NCBI GenBank assembly: GCA_028279275.1
Contig: JANQOB010000001.1
Location: 36,227-100,226 of the forward strand
DNA from: Gammaproteobacteria bacterium
GTDB lineage: Bacteria; Pseudomonadota; Gammaproteobacteria; UBA4575
Length of the DNA stretch: 64,000 bases
Direction: 5' to 3'
The notes under the pieces are model-generated. The model was not told the origin of the DNA. It was given only the letters and a program-made list of their open reading frames with translations, and searched no databases. Below, one piece after another: positions 35,430-44,444 of this stretch. The translations under genes and the position numbers were made by a program. Each line of letters begins with the position of its first letter. The first letter of the stretch is position 1.

Positions 35430-36236
35430 GTGTTTCCATTAAACGAATTTGTATTGGTATTCGGTGTATTCCTGTGCACTGTAGGGATCATTGTAATAGT
35501 TTTCGCATACAAGAAACGTATCACAATAATTAGAACTTCAATAGCAGACGCAGAGACTATATTTGACAAAAATAGAAAAAGAGCGAACAAGCTAATTGTT
35601 TTGGCTTTAAAAAAGCAACAAGACATTGTTAAAGATGCTGAAAAATCCGTTATTCCAATTCAGGAAAGAGTAGACAAATTGAAGGCAGCCGATGAAGAGC
35701 TCACTTCACGCCTGGAACAATCAACTAAAATACTCGAACACATCGCTGAAAGAAGTTGTGCGCATGTTGCAGATATTGAGCTTTTAACGCTGGGAGATCT
35801 ACTCTCAAGCAAAACTTATAAAGAAGAACGAAAAGATATTAAAGCAAAATTAAAGAAACTGGCAGTCAACGCGATTGATGGTCTAAATAATAATAATTCA
35901 AATGAAGATATAACTAAGTTTGTATCCATTTCAGCAAAAGCTGATCTGGCGGGAGCTTTATTACTCACTACAGCTGAAATGTTATGCGCAAAAGTAAATG
36001 CAAATAGTGAACATAAAGCATTAGAGAAATTATCTGAATCCATTATTGCTACAGAAGCACTAATTAAATGCATAGATAGTCGGGCTGAAATCTATGAAGA
36101 ATTTAAAAACCTATTAATTAAAAGACTAGAAATCGAAATTCATTTCAAAAAAGCTAAGCAACTTCCCAAAGAGAAACAAAAAGAACTACAAGAGCAAGAA
36201 AGGCAAGAAAGGCAAGAAAGGCAAGAAATACATTAA
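35430..36236 (+). CDS. Membrane-anchored coiled-coil protein of unknown function
   Basis: I choose the GTG at 35430, which has a strong Shine-Dalgarno (GGGGAGAGG) 4 bp upstream, over the TTG at 35415. The product (268 residues) has one N-terminal membrane segment (FVLVFGVFLCTVGIIVIVFAY), then long charged helices with heptad character (residues 30-110 and 200-268) and ends in a run of QER units. I do not recognise a characterised family; a distant similarity to the phage-associated DUF4041 type cannot be excluded. It is isolated between soxYZ and the Pil-Chp cluster and flanked by imperfect direct repeats. Confidence 0.65.
   Translation: MFPLNEFVLVFGVFLCTVGIIVIVFAYKKRITIIRTSIADAETIFDKNRKRANKLIVLALKKQQDIVKDAEKSVIPIQERVDKLKAADEELTSRLEQSTKILEHIAERSCAHVADIELLTLGDLLSSKTYKEERKDIKAKLKKLAVNAIDGLNNNNSNEDITKFVSISAKADLAGALLLTTAEMLCAKVNANSEHKALEKLSESIIATEALIKCIDSRAEIYEEFKNLLIKRLEIEIHFKKAKQLPKEKQKELQEQERQERQERQEIH
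36194..36229 (+). repeat. Four tandem 9-bp units (GCAAGAAAG) in the coding 3' end
   Basis: Three exact copies and a fourth with one change encode the Gln-Glu-Arg tail of the coiled-coil protein. A 9-bp unit keeps the frame when copy number changes, so slippage would change tail length, not switch the gene off. Confidence 0.85.
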
Positions 36237-36572
36237 GATTAACGTGAACATATCTAGTAGCAGCAACTCTAGCTTTATATAGCCAGCTCTTCACTACCAC
36301 ACATTCAAAATTCATCATCAGCTCTCATTTCAATTACATGATCTGAGAAAGCTGAGATCGAGAAATTCTGCATAAAATCAATATCTGATTTTTTGGGTAT
36401 ATTTACCGATAACTTGCTAATTCTTGCTATATATCAGCAAAAATATACCACCGGCAATGTGATCCACACCACAATAATATTAATGAGAATACAGTCACGG
36501 ATTAGCTAGCAGGCAATCTTCTGTGAGCACATACAACAAATTTTTAATTATTCACTCGGTAAGGAAACTAGT
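36237..36572. other. Intergenic region upstream of the Pil-Chp cluster
   Basis: 336 bp without a start-containing ORF. It includes the right copy of the imperfect direct repeat (36273-36309) and, on the minus strand, a 43-codon open stretch (36305-36433) with a protein-like composition but no usable start. Ends with the Shine-Dalgarno AAGGAAA before the GTG at 36573. No clear promoter seen. Confidence 0.4.
36273..36309 (+). repeat. Imperfect direct repeat, right copy
   Basis: Counterpart of 35329-35361, sharing the exact 11-bp core ACACATTCAAA and similar flanking sequence. Confidence 0.4.
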
Positions 36573-37445
36573 GTGAATGAAATGACTCGAGAATTCTGCA
36601 TAGAATTGCGCGGGATTGAATTAAAAGACCGCAACGTTCTAAAGCGCATACTAGCGATTACTGAAGGTCGTACTAGAACCTATCGACTGGTTGATTCTAC
36701 TGAAACTGACCAGGCTGACATTCTTATTGTTAATGCAGATGATAACAATACAAAAGAGGAGTGGGCACAGGAATTTATAGGCACAAACGGAATTTGTATG
36801 ATTCCAACTATTTTAGCGAGTAGATCTAAGCTTGAAGGTACACAGTATAACAGTACAAGTTTACCTTTCTTTCCAACACGAATATTAAAACTATTAGATG
36901 AAGTTACGGTAAAAGAATTTAGGTTTACACCCGAGCTCCGGATTGAAGAACCAAAAAATACAGAAAAAGTAAATAATGAAGAGTATCGCGCTTTAGGTCA
37001 ACGTAACTATAAAGCTGAATTAAGCAATCAAGAGTTAGAAACTTTTATAGGTCAAACTGACACTGGCATTCAACAAAACAGAAAACGCAATGTTTTAGTT
37101 GTTGATGATAGTTTACCGATTCGAAAAGCCTTAGATATGAAACTTCGCCTGATGGACTATGATGTTCATCATGCTTCAAGTGGCCGCCAGGCTTTATATT
37201 CCATTCAAAAAACTCACTTCGATTTTATATTTCTGGATGTAGTTATGCCGGGAATCGATGGTTATGAGGTTTGTAGACTTATAAAACGAAATAAGTCGAC
37301 CAAAAATATACCTGTTGTAATGCTGACAAGTCGATCGTCACCCTTCGATAAAGTTAAAGGAAGGTTAGCAGGTTGCGATTCATACTTAACCAAGCCGGTA
37401 GAACATGAAAAGTTTGAAAAAGTTGTTGCTAGTCTGGTCGCGTAA
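36573..37445 (+). CDS. pilG: PilG-like response regulator with extra N-terminal domain
   Basis: 290 residues from a GTG start with Shine-Dalgarno AAGGAAA. The C-terminal ~120 residues are a canonical receiver: VVDDS near 178, phospho-acceptor Asp222 in FIFLDVVMPGIDG, LTSRS and the KP Lys in YLTKPV. The first ~115 residues are a separate domain with DILIVNADDNN, looking like a degenerate receiver, joined by a charged linker. P. aeruginosa PilG is a single receiver of about 135 residues, so this one is twice the size. First gene of a pilGHIJ-chpA set. Confidence 0.85.
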   Translation: MNEMTREFCIELRGIELKDRNVLKRILAITEGRTRTYRLVDSTETDQADILIVNADDNNTKEEWAQEFIGTNGICMIPTILASRSKLEGTQYNSTSLPFFPTRILKLLDEVTVKEFRFTPELRIEEPKNTEKVNNEEYRALGQRNYKAELSNQELETFIGQTDTGIQQNRKRNVLVVDDSLPIRKALDMKLRLMDYDVHHASSGRQALYSIQKTHFDFIFLDVVMPGIDGYEVCRLIKRNKSTKNIPVVMLTSRSSPFDKVKGRLAGCDSYLTKPVEHEKFEKVVASLVA

Positions 37446-37456
37446 AAGGATATGTT

Positions 37457-37819
37457 ATGAGTAGCAAAGTATTAATTGTTGATGATTCTAGAGTGGATCT
37501 AGAGATATTGAAGACAATTGTTAGTAAACAAGGTTATGAAGTTATCACTGCTATTTCTGGTCAAGAAGCTGTAGAAAAAGCTACCAGCACACATCCGGAC
37601 TTAATTTTTATGGATGTAATTATGGAAAACAAAGACGGCTTCGAGGCATGTAGAGAGATAATTTCCAATACAGAAACAAAAGACATACCCATTATTTTTG
37701 TTACGGGAAAATGTCAAAAAGCAGATCGAATATGGGCTGAATTGCAAGGTGGTAAAGCACTCGTTGGAAAACCCTTTACACCTGATCAGATAGTCAATGA
37801 AATTAATAAACATATTTAG
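37457..37819 (+). CDS. pilH: PilH-like single-domain response regulator
   Basis: 120 residues, a stand-alone receiver with VDDSR near residue 10, phospho-acceptor Asp in LIFMDVIMENKDGFEA, the conserved Thr in FVTGK and Lys in VGKPF. In the Pil-Chp system PilH acts as a response regulator influencing pilus retraction and phosphate flow. Lies 11 bp after pilG with an AAAGGA Shine-Dalgarno. Confidence 0.9.
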   Translation: MSSKVLIVDDSRVDLEILKTIVSKQGYEVITAISGQEAVEKATSTHPDLIFMDVIMENKDGFEACREIISNTETKDIPIIFVTGKCQKADRIWAELQGGKALVGKPFTPDQIVNEINKHI

Positions 37820-37823
37820 ATAA

Positions 37824-38375
37824 GTGAATATGGATACAGCTAAACAAATACACAATGAAAATTCCTGGCTTTTTGATAATGAAAAGCTCATTGAGAAACT
37901 AGAATCTGCGTATCAAGGAACGTCAGATGAAAAGCAAAGTGGTAGTGTACTGCGGTGCTACGGTTTCAAAGCAAGCAACATGAATTTTATTATTGATGAG
38001 GCGACAGCTTGCGAAATATTAGAGGAAAGTAATATCCACTTTGTTCCCTTAAGCGCTACTTGGTTGATAGGTGTTTCTAACATAAGAGGTGATGTCGTTC
38101 CAATTATTGATTTAGAAAAGTTAATTAACGGCGACGACACAAATGCCGAGTATAAAAATAGAAAGTTAGCAATCATCGGTAAAGGCGAAAATACCATTGG
38201 AATTGAATTAGACGAACTACCGGTTTTATTGGAATTTGATAAAAGAAAAAAGCTCAATGATTTTTCAAATCAAGCTGAACGTATACGACCATTTATTCAA
38301 TATGCATATACAAAAGATGATGATATTTGGTTCTGTATTAATTTTCCCTCATTTATTCAATCTATCTCTTTTTAA
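37824..38375 (+). CDS. pilI: PilI-like CheW adaptor protein
   Basis: 183 residues from a GTG (an ATG lies two codons later). CheW-like fold: VPLSATWLIGVSNIRGDVVPIIDLE is the classic CheW segment that couples receptor to kinase. The N-terminal ~45 residues are extra. Four bp after pilH. Confidence 0.9.
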   Translation: MNMDTAKQIHNENSWLFDNEKLIEKLESAYQGTSDEKQSGSVLRCYGFKASNMNFIIDEATACEILEESNIHFVPLSATWLIGVSNIRGDVVPIIDLEKLINGDDTNAEYKNRKLAIIGKGENTIGIELDELPVLLEFDKRKKLNDFSNQAERIRPFIQYAYTKDDDIWFCINFPSFIQSISF

Positions 38376-38412
38376 ATCTAAATATACACATACATGCTAT
38401 TAGGACAGAGCC

Positions 38413-40689
38413 ATGATTAATTCAAGCATAATCTCAAACATATCAATTAATAAAAAACTTACAATATTATTTATCTCAGTTGCAATAGGTTTTGCGATAA
38501 CCACTGCCGCATACTGGTTCAAAGTAATGAATGAACGTGAGTCAATTGAACGCACAAATTTATTTATTGAATATAGTAATCTTATTAGTGAAGCACAAAA
38601 GAACTACTTTAAAGTCAGAAGATTTGAAAAAGATTTTTTGTTAAGTATTTCAGCCTCTACCGGCCAAACTTATAACAATACGCCGCTAGATGAGCACGCA
38701 AAGCATGTTTCTTTACTTGAAGATAACATGGTCGAATTACGTAACTTAGGGGATAAAATTAACGCGTCAAGATCAGAAGAGGTTGTTATTAATGAGATTG
38801 AGATGCCTGTAGAGTATATTCCCGAGCTCGTTACACAAGCATCTACAGTTGTAGATAACTATAAAACATCATTTTCAGATATCGTGAAGTTCAACCAGTT
38901 TGTAGGCTTTACAGATAATGATGGCTTAAGACTGAAAGCCAAACAACTGCTCAATTCTATCGAAAGTAATTTAGAAACAGCGAATAATCCAAAACTACTC
39001 GTTTCAATCGCAAATCTTCGCTTTAACGAAAAACATATTCTACAGTCAATTGACTTAACAGAGTCATATGAAAATCTCAAAATTGAAACACAAGAGTTTA
39101 AAAATATATTAAAGCGAACTGCACTAAATTTACAAAATAAAAATATTTTAGTTAATTATATAGATGACTATTTGAATATTATTGATGAAATAGTCACAAA
39201 TAAGCGGAATGCGAACGAGTATACAGAGCTTTATGACTTCATGTTAGGGCCAATGTTTGATGAGATGGGTAGATCTTCGCAATTAAGTATTATTCAAAAC
39301 CAGGCTGCATTAGAAAAAGATACCATCGTTGCAACTATTGTCGTATCAATTTTATTAATTGCAATTGCGATATTGATTTCATCTTTACTTTTCTATTTCG
39401 GTGATTCAATTCGAAAGCCTATTAATAAGCTTTTGAATACGATTCATGATGTTAACAAGGGTAATTTAAACGCGAGAGTCAATTCTGACCAAAAAGATGA
39501 ATTTGGTGAACTCGCCGAATCCTTTGATCAGCTTCTAGATGAAAAAGTCGCACAGTTATCTTATTCAGAAAAAGAAAACGAAGAGCTTAATGAGTCAGTG
39601 ATAAAGCTAATTAAAGCAGTAGCACAACTAAGTAAAAAGGACTTTACAGTAAAAGTACCCGTTTCAGAGGATATAACTGGAGCTGTTGGTGATTCACTGA
39701 ATTTATTGACAAAGCAGACTGCAGATGCACTCATAAATGTAAGAACAATATCTTCACAAGTTGCTGGTGTCTCTAATATTGTACATAAACAATCTAGATT
39801 GGTAATGGCGGTTGCTGAGCAAGAACGCAAGCAAGTTGAACATACTGTGGTTGAGCTTAATAAGTCCTCTGATGCTATGAATAAGATCTCAGAAGATGCA
39901 GAAGATGCAAATGAAAGGGCAGATAACGCCATAAAAAATACACAGTATGCATTAACAGCGGTAAATCGTTCCGTTGAGGGTATTAATAGTATTCGAGATA
40001 CAATTCGTGAAACAGAAAAAAGAATTAAACGTCTGGGTGAGCGCTCACAAGAAATTACCGGTATTGTTAACTTAATTAACTCCATCGCTGAACGCACCCA
40101 TATTCTTGCACTGAATGCGAGCATGCATGCCTCAGCAGCGGGTGAGGCCGGCCGTGGTTTTGCAGTGGTTGCAGAGGAGGTGCAGCGCCTTGCGGAAAGT
40201 GCACGTGAAGCTACAACTGAAATTGACACGCTTGTGAATAATATTCGTATCGAAACAAAGGATACGGTTACAGCAATGAACAAGGCAATCACTCAAGTAG
40301 CTGATGGAACCCAGCTTGCTGAACAAGCTGGTGAAGCCATGCAGCATACCGAAAAATCTACAGAGGATTTGGTTAAAGCGGTAGAAAAAATTACCATAAG
40401 CTCGAAAGACCAAGCTAATGTGAGTCAACAAATTGTAGAAAAATCGAAAGAAATTGTACTTAACACACGTAAAACAGATAAATACCTTCAAAAACAAGCT
40501 ACAAATACAAATAATCTTGTAAAATTTTCTAAGAAACTGCTTTCTACCATTCGCACATTCAATCTTCCTGAAAAAGATTCTGATCCTTACAACATTAATG
40601 TTGCAACCATCGATGTCCCGGAAATTTCAGATGCAATGAAAAAACAAGATGTAGATGCTTCGGGTAATGACAAAGTCGTAAACGCATAA
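38413..40689 (+). CDS. pilJ: PilJ-like methyl-accepting chemotaxis transducer
   Basis: 758 residues. Membrane segments near residues 18-37 and 308-332 bracket a helical periplasmic domain with YFKVRRFEKDFLLS (HBM-like). A HAMP domain follows (SIRKPINKLLNTIHDVNKGNLNARV) and a second HAMP-like linker with KKDFTVKVPVSED, then the signalling domain whose hairpin tip reads AERTHILALNASMHASAAGE (P. aeruginosa PilJ-like with AAGEAGRGFAVVAEEVQRLAE). The sensor region is longer than in P. aeruginosa PilJ (682 residues). Confidence 0.92.
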   Translation: MINSSIISNISINKKLTILFISVAIGFAITTAAYWFKVMNERESIERTNLFIEYSNLISEAQKNYFKVRRFEKDFLLSISASTGQTYNNTPLDEHAKHVSLLEDNMVELRNLGDKINASRSEEVVINEIEMPVEYIPELVTQASTVVDNYKTSFSDIVKFNQFVGFTDNDGLRLKAKQLLNSIESNLETANNPKLLVSIANLRFNEKHILQSIDLTESYENLKIETQEFKNILKRTALNLQNKNILVNYIDDYLNIIDEIVTNKRNANEYTELYDFMLGPMFDEMGRSSQLSIIQNQAALEKDTIVATIVVSILLIAIAILISSLLFYFGDSIRKPINKLLNTIHDVNKGNLNARVNSDQKDEFGELAESFDQLLDEKVAQLSYSEKENEELNESVIKLIKAVAQLSKKDFTVKVPVSEDITGAVGDSLNLLTKQTADALINVRTISSQVAGVSNIVHKQSRLVMAVAEQERKQVEHTVVELNKSSDAMNKISEDAEDANERADNAIKNTQYALTAVNRSVEGINSIRDTIRETEKRIKRLGERSQEITGIVNLINSIAERTHILALNASMHASAAGEAGRGFAVVAEEVQRLAESAREATTEIDTLVNNIRIETKDTVTAMNKAITQVADGTQLAEQAGEAMQHTEKSTEDLVKAVEKITISSKDQANVSQQIVEKSKEIVLNTRKTDKYLQKQATNTNNLVKFSKKLLSTIRTFNLPEKDSDPYNINVATIDVPEISDAMKKQDVDASGNDKVVNA

Positions 40690-40726
40690 TGATATAGCAA
40701 TCATTAACGGAATAGGTTTTAGCGAG

Positions 40727-43700
40727 ATGTCTGACAATAACCACGTAGTCAATCAGTTAGAGGTCATCAATGACCTGATACAAAACTGGATTGATATGCC
40801 TGATAAAGATCATGAAGCTCTAAATGAATTATTTATTGAATTAGATTTGGTGATCAATTCTTTAAAAATTCAAACAGAAATTCAGAACGATCAAGAAATC
40901 ATTAATATTTTCACGCATTTTCAGGAAAATTTATTATCATTCAACGAATCGTCAGCTTCAGAAAAACATATTGAATTAATCTCTGCCTGGCCTATTTATT
41001 TGACTGAATATATATCGAACCGGGATGATGAAGAAATTCAATTTAATCTCGAGGAATTTCTGAATAAAGAGGATTGGCCGGTACGTTATCTTTCAACGGG
41101 TAGAAGTGAAGTAGACTCACCCTTTGAAACGTCAAGTCATGTATCGACAGATGATGAAGGATTAATAGAATCACTGTCACCGCTTGATAGCCAAATCTTT
41201 GGAAGTACTGATTTAACATCAGAGCAAAAAGAGTTTTTAGAACTTATCATTGCTGAGATTATTGATATACAGGAAACACATTCGAGCCGTATTTCTGCAC
41301 TTATAACCGATGCCCAAAGCAGCAATTCCAACTATGAAAATGAAATTGAAACTCAGGTTGAGCAGTTAGAGCGAATTGGATCGGTAACCTATATGATTGG
41401 GTTAAAAGGGGTAAGTAAATTTTGTCAGCAACTATCCCGAATTCTCAAGCATGTTCTAGAAACCAAGCCAAATCAACTGTGTGAATTACAGGAAGAAATT
41501 TTAGTTTGGCCCGATATGTTACAAGCATATCTTTATGCACCTAATGATAAAGAATATATCCAGGTTTTATTGGATTATCTAAATTTAGACTGCTGGCCAA
41601 TTAAAATCACAGATGAAGAACTAAAAACAATTGAACAAGCATTTGTTTTTTCTAAAATCGAAATTGAAGATCAAAATACTGTCGAACGAACGCGTGAGGC
41701 TACACCAGAAGCGGTTAGCCTGGATAAACCAGAAGATGTTAATGAAGAATTGTTTGATAGTTTATTGCAAGATTTGCCTGATCAAACCCAAGAGTTCACA
41801 TTGGCTGTTCAGCAGTTGAGAACAACTGAATTTATTGAGCAGCTAGAAATATCAAAACGTTTGGCGCATACATTAAAAGGTGCGGGAAATACTGTTGGCA
41901 TCATGGGGCTCGCGAACATGACGCATCACTTGGAAGATATTTTAGAGGCATTACTCAAAGCCAAGACAGTACCTAGTCCTGCGCTTCATAATAGTATTGA
42001 AAAAGCAGCAGACTGCCTTGAAGAAATGTCAGAGTATCTTCATGGAATGGGAGACGCGCCAACTGATGCATTATCCGTTTTTCAAGAAGTATTGAATTGG
42101 GCAAATTATATTGATGAGAACGGTGTACCGAATGATGATAATACACTGGATGAAGTTGCTACACCCGGTGATGTTGATGTAAATGTTGAGCAAAGCCGTG
42201 ATATCGACTCTGGAAAAACAGAGCAGGTTGAAACTAGTAGTAAACAGCAAATTGAACAATCATTACGTATTCCTACCAGTTTAATTGATGAGCTTTTGAA
42301 ATATGCAGGTGAAAATATAATTTCAAATGCACAGATACAAGAATTTATCGATCGTTCAAAATCATTCTCAAAACAACTTCGATCAAATAATAACAAAATT
42401 AAATCAATTATAAGTGAGCTAGAGCATTTAATTCACGTGCGAGGTTTTTCATCACGTTTTCAAGAACAAAATAAATTAAGTAATTTTGATCCTCTAGAGA
42501 TGGATCAATACAACGAACTCAATACCTATGCAAACCTGCTAATAGAATTGGCAGCAGATTCAAGCGAATTTTTAGAAAATTTAGATGAATCACTTTTAAA
42601 ACTAGATAACCTATCTGCCAGTCAAAATCATGTAATGGTTGAAAATCAGGATACCGTATTACGCACGAAAATGGTCCCTGTACGCTCCATTGTTCAAAGG
42701 CTAAAGCGCAGTGTTAAACAAGCTAATAAACTATCTAATAAAACTTCACAGCTCGTTGTTACGGGTGAAGAGATACTAATCGACAGCGAAATATTAAATC
42801 AGTTGACTGATCCACTCATGCATATTCTTCGTAATGCTATCGATCACGGAATTGAGTCACCAGATTTCCGCGAAAAACAAGGTAAAGATAAAAACGGGTT
42901 AATCGAATTAAATTTCAAAAAAGAAGGGAAGTTAATTCATATCAGCTGTCGTGACGATGGCCGCGGGCTTGATATTGAAAGAATTAAAGAAAAAGCACTC
43001 GAAAAAAATCTTATTCAAAAGGAGAAAGCCTTTAGTAAAAATGATGCGATGAAAATAATATTGCATCATGGATTTTCGACAAAAGAAAACGTTTCGCAAC
43101 TTTCAGGAAGAGGGGTAGGGCTCGATGTTGTGTTTGAGCAAGTAAGAGATTTAAAGGGCTCGTTATCAATGGAGTCCAAGTATGGCAATGGGATGAAAAT
43201 TGAACTAGTTATTCCAACTTCTTTCCACTCTACACAGGCATTCTTGGTTTCATGTGCAAATAATATGCTTGCGCTTTCCGAAAGGGGGGTAGAAGAAATC
43301 TTACATCCAGGCGCAGGAAAAATTATCGAACAAGACGAGCAACAAATTTTTGCTTATAAGCAAAAACGTTACCCAATTTTTGATTTACAAAAGTTGTTGT
43401 ACAGTGATGACGTAGCTGATGGAACTGAAGCCAGTCAAGTAGTGTTCATTGTGGAAGACGAGTTTCAAAAACATCATGCTATTTTAATCGATAAAATTAT
43501 TGATTCACGTGAAATTGTCATCAAGCCCTTCAGTAAATTTATACCAAAAATGTCTGGATTACTCGGAACGACTATATTAGGCGATGGTAGTGTCACGTCA
43601 GTTTTAGATCTTTTAGACATTGTGAATACACAGCATTCAGATAGCCCTCAAGCAAAGAGATTGCAAAGGGTGCAAGCACCTGAAGAGATTTATCAGAACG

Positions 43701-44059
43701 CGCTTATTGTCGAAGATGCAATTAGTACTCGAAAGTCGTTAGCACAATTTATGAGTGATTTAGGGTTCAAGGTTGAAGTGGCTATTGATGGTGTTGATGC
43801 GATTGATAAAATTCAAAAACAAACACCATCCATTATCCTTACTGATTTAGAGATGCCGCGCATGAACGGTTTAGAACTTACCGACCATGTGCGTTCAAAT
43901 GAGAGTACTCAAGATATACCTATCATTATGATTACTTCACGTGCGACAGATAAACATAAACAAGAAGCCAAACGCATTGGCGTAAATGAATATATGACCA
44001 AACCCTATGATGAAGATAAATTATTGATGATGGTCAATTCACTTAGTAATACTGTATAG
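40727..44059 (+). CDS. chpA: ChpA/PilL-type hybrid chemotaxis histidine kinase
   Basis: 1110 residues. Order: two ~125-residue N-terminal repeats that look HPt-like but lack a His (each ends in a WP...YL...WPI/WPV pattern); a functional HPt with His381 in AHTLKGAGN; a dimerisation region; the ATP-binding domain (MHILRNAIDHGIESP, DDGRGLD, GRGVGLDVV); a CheW domain; and a receiver with Asp1040 in LTDLEMPRMNG. P. aeruginosa ChpA has about 2470 residues and many more Hpt domains, so this is a compact version. It phosphorylates PilG and PilH. Confidence 0.92.
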   Translation: MSDNNHVVNQLEVINDLIQNWIDMPDKDHEALNELFIELDLVINSLKIQTEIQNDQEIINIFTHFQENLLSFNESSASEKHIELISAWPIYLTEYISNRDDEEIQFNLEEFLNKEDWPVRYLSTGRSEVDSPFETSSHVSTDDEGLIESLSPLDSQIFGSTDLTSEQKEFLELIIAEIIDIQETHSSRISALITDAQSSNSNYENEIETQVEQLERIGSVTYMIGLKGVSKFCQQLSRILKHVLETKPNQLCELQEEILVWPDMLQAYLYAPNDKEYIQVLLDYLNLDCWPIKITDEELKTIEQAFVFSKIEIEDQNTVERTREATPEAVSLDKPEDVNEELFDSLLQDLPDQTQEFTLAVQQLRTTEFIEQLEISKRLAHTLKGAGNTVGIMGLANMTHHLEDILEALLKAKTVPSPALHNSIEKAADCLEEMSEYLHGMGDAPTDALSVFQEVLNWANYIDENGVPNDDNTLDEVATPGDVDVNVEQSRDIDSGKTEQVETSSKQQIEQSLRIPTSLIDELLKYAGENIISNAQIQEFIDRSKSFSKQLRSNNNKIKSIISELEHLIHVRGFSSRFQEQNKLSNFDPLEMDQYNELNTYANLLIELAADSSEFLENLDESLLKLDNLSASQNHVMVENQDTVLRTKMVPVRSIVQRLKRSVKQANKLSNKTSQLVVTGEEILIDSEILNQLTDPLMHILRNAIDHGIESPDFREKQGKDKNGLIELNFKKEGKLIHISCRDDGRGLDIERIKEKALEKNLIQKEKAFSKNDAMKIILHHGFSTKENVSQLSGRGVGLDVVFEQVRDLKGSLSMESKYGNGMKIELVIPTSFHSTQAFLVSCANNMLALSERGVEEILHPGAGKIIEQDEQQIFAYKQKRYPIFDLQKLLYSDDVADGTEASQVVFIVEDEFQKHHAILIDKIIDSREIVIKPFSKFIPKMSGLLGTTILGDGSVTSVLDLLDIVNTQHSDSPQAKRLQRVQAPEEIYQNALIVEDAISTRKSLAQFMSDLGFKVEVAIDGVDAIDKIQKQTPSIILTDLEMPRMNGLELTDHVRSNESTQDIPIIMITSRATDKHKQEAKRIGVNEYMTKPYDEDKLLMMVNSLSNTV

Positions 44060-44084
44060 CTTCATTTACCTTAAGGCTCATTCA

Positions 44085-44276
44085 TCAACTTTCGTTTGGT
44101 GAAGCTTCTAATGATGAATAAGATAGTAATGCGTCAGAAGAAAAAGGTTCTGACATTTCATATCGATCCGTTTGAGCGGGCTTTTCTATTTCCACCATTG
44201 GTGTAGAGGCGTAAACAGCGAAGGCTAATCCAATCAGAGCGAAAAGAGTATACAGTTTTAGTTCAAGGTTTTTCAT
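44085..44276 (-). CDS. Small exported protein sharing the MSEPFS motif
   Basis: 63 residues with an N-terminal signal or membrane segment (LYTLFALIGLAFAVYAS) and a hydrophilic remainder including RYEMSEPFSSDALLSY. The MSEPFS string also occurs in the Met-family protein at 31911, followed there by the Met-rich part, so this may be a truncated paralogue. Converges with chpA, 25 bp away. No Cys. Confidence 0.5.
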   Translation of the reverse strand: MKNLELKLYTLFALIGLAFAVYASTPMVEIEKPAQTDRYEMSEPFSSDALLSYSSLEASPNES

Positions 44277-44401
44277 TTCTATCTATCACAATAAAGTTAT
44301 CTGTATCTACAGATTTGCAACATACATGCCAATAATTACGTGCTTATAATTCAGCATGTTTTCTTAATAAATTAATTACAACCCATTAGACATGGATCGC
44401 A

Positions 44402-44421
44402 TTAGTGCAGTTTTGCACTAA
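44402..44421 (-). repeat. Inverted repeat TTAGTGCA / TGCACTAA
   Basis: Perfect 8-bp arms with a 4-nt GTTT loop, upstream of the small gene at 44276 and 24 bp after the HAD stop. No T-run follows on either strand, so it is either a weak terminator or an operator for the small gene. Confidence 0.4.
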
Positions 44422-44444
44422 AACAATACATTCACGCCAATTAA

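Noticed and set aside
36194..36229. Tandem repeat as a phase-variation switch
   Set aside because: The unit is 9 bp, so copy changes keep the frame; it would alter length only.
36305..36433. 43-codon minus-strand open stretch with protein-like composition upstream of pilG
   Set aside because: No ATG, GTG or TTG start ahead of most of it and no recognised relative; could be a gene remnant but cannot be supported.
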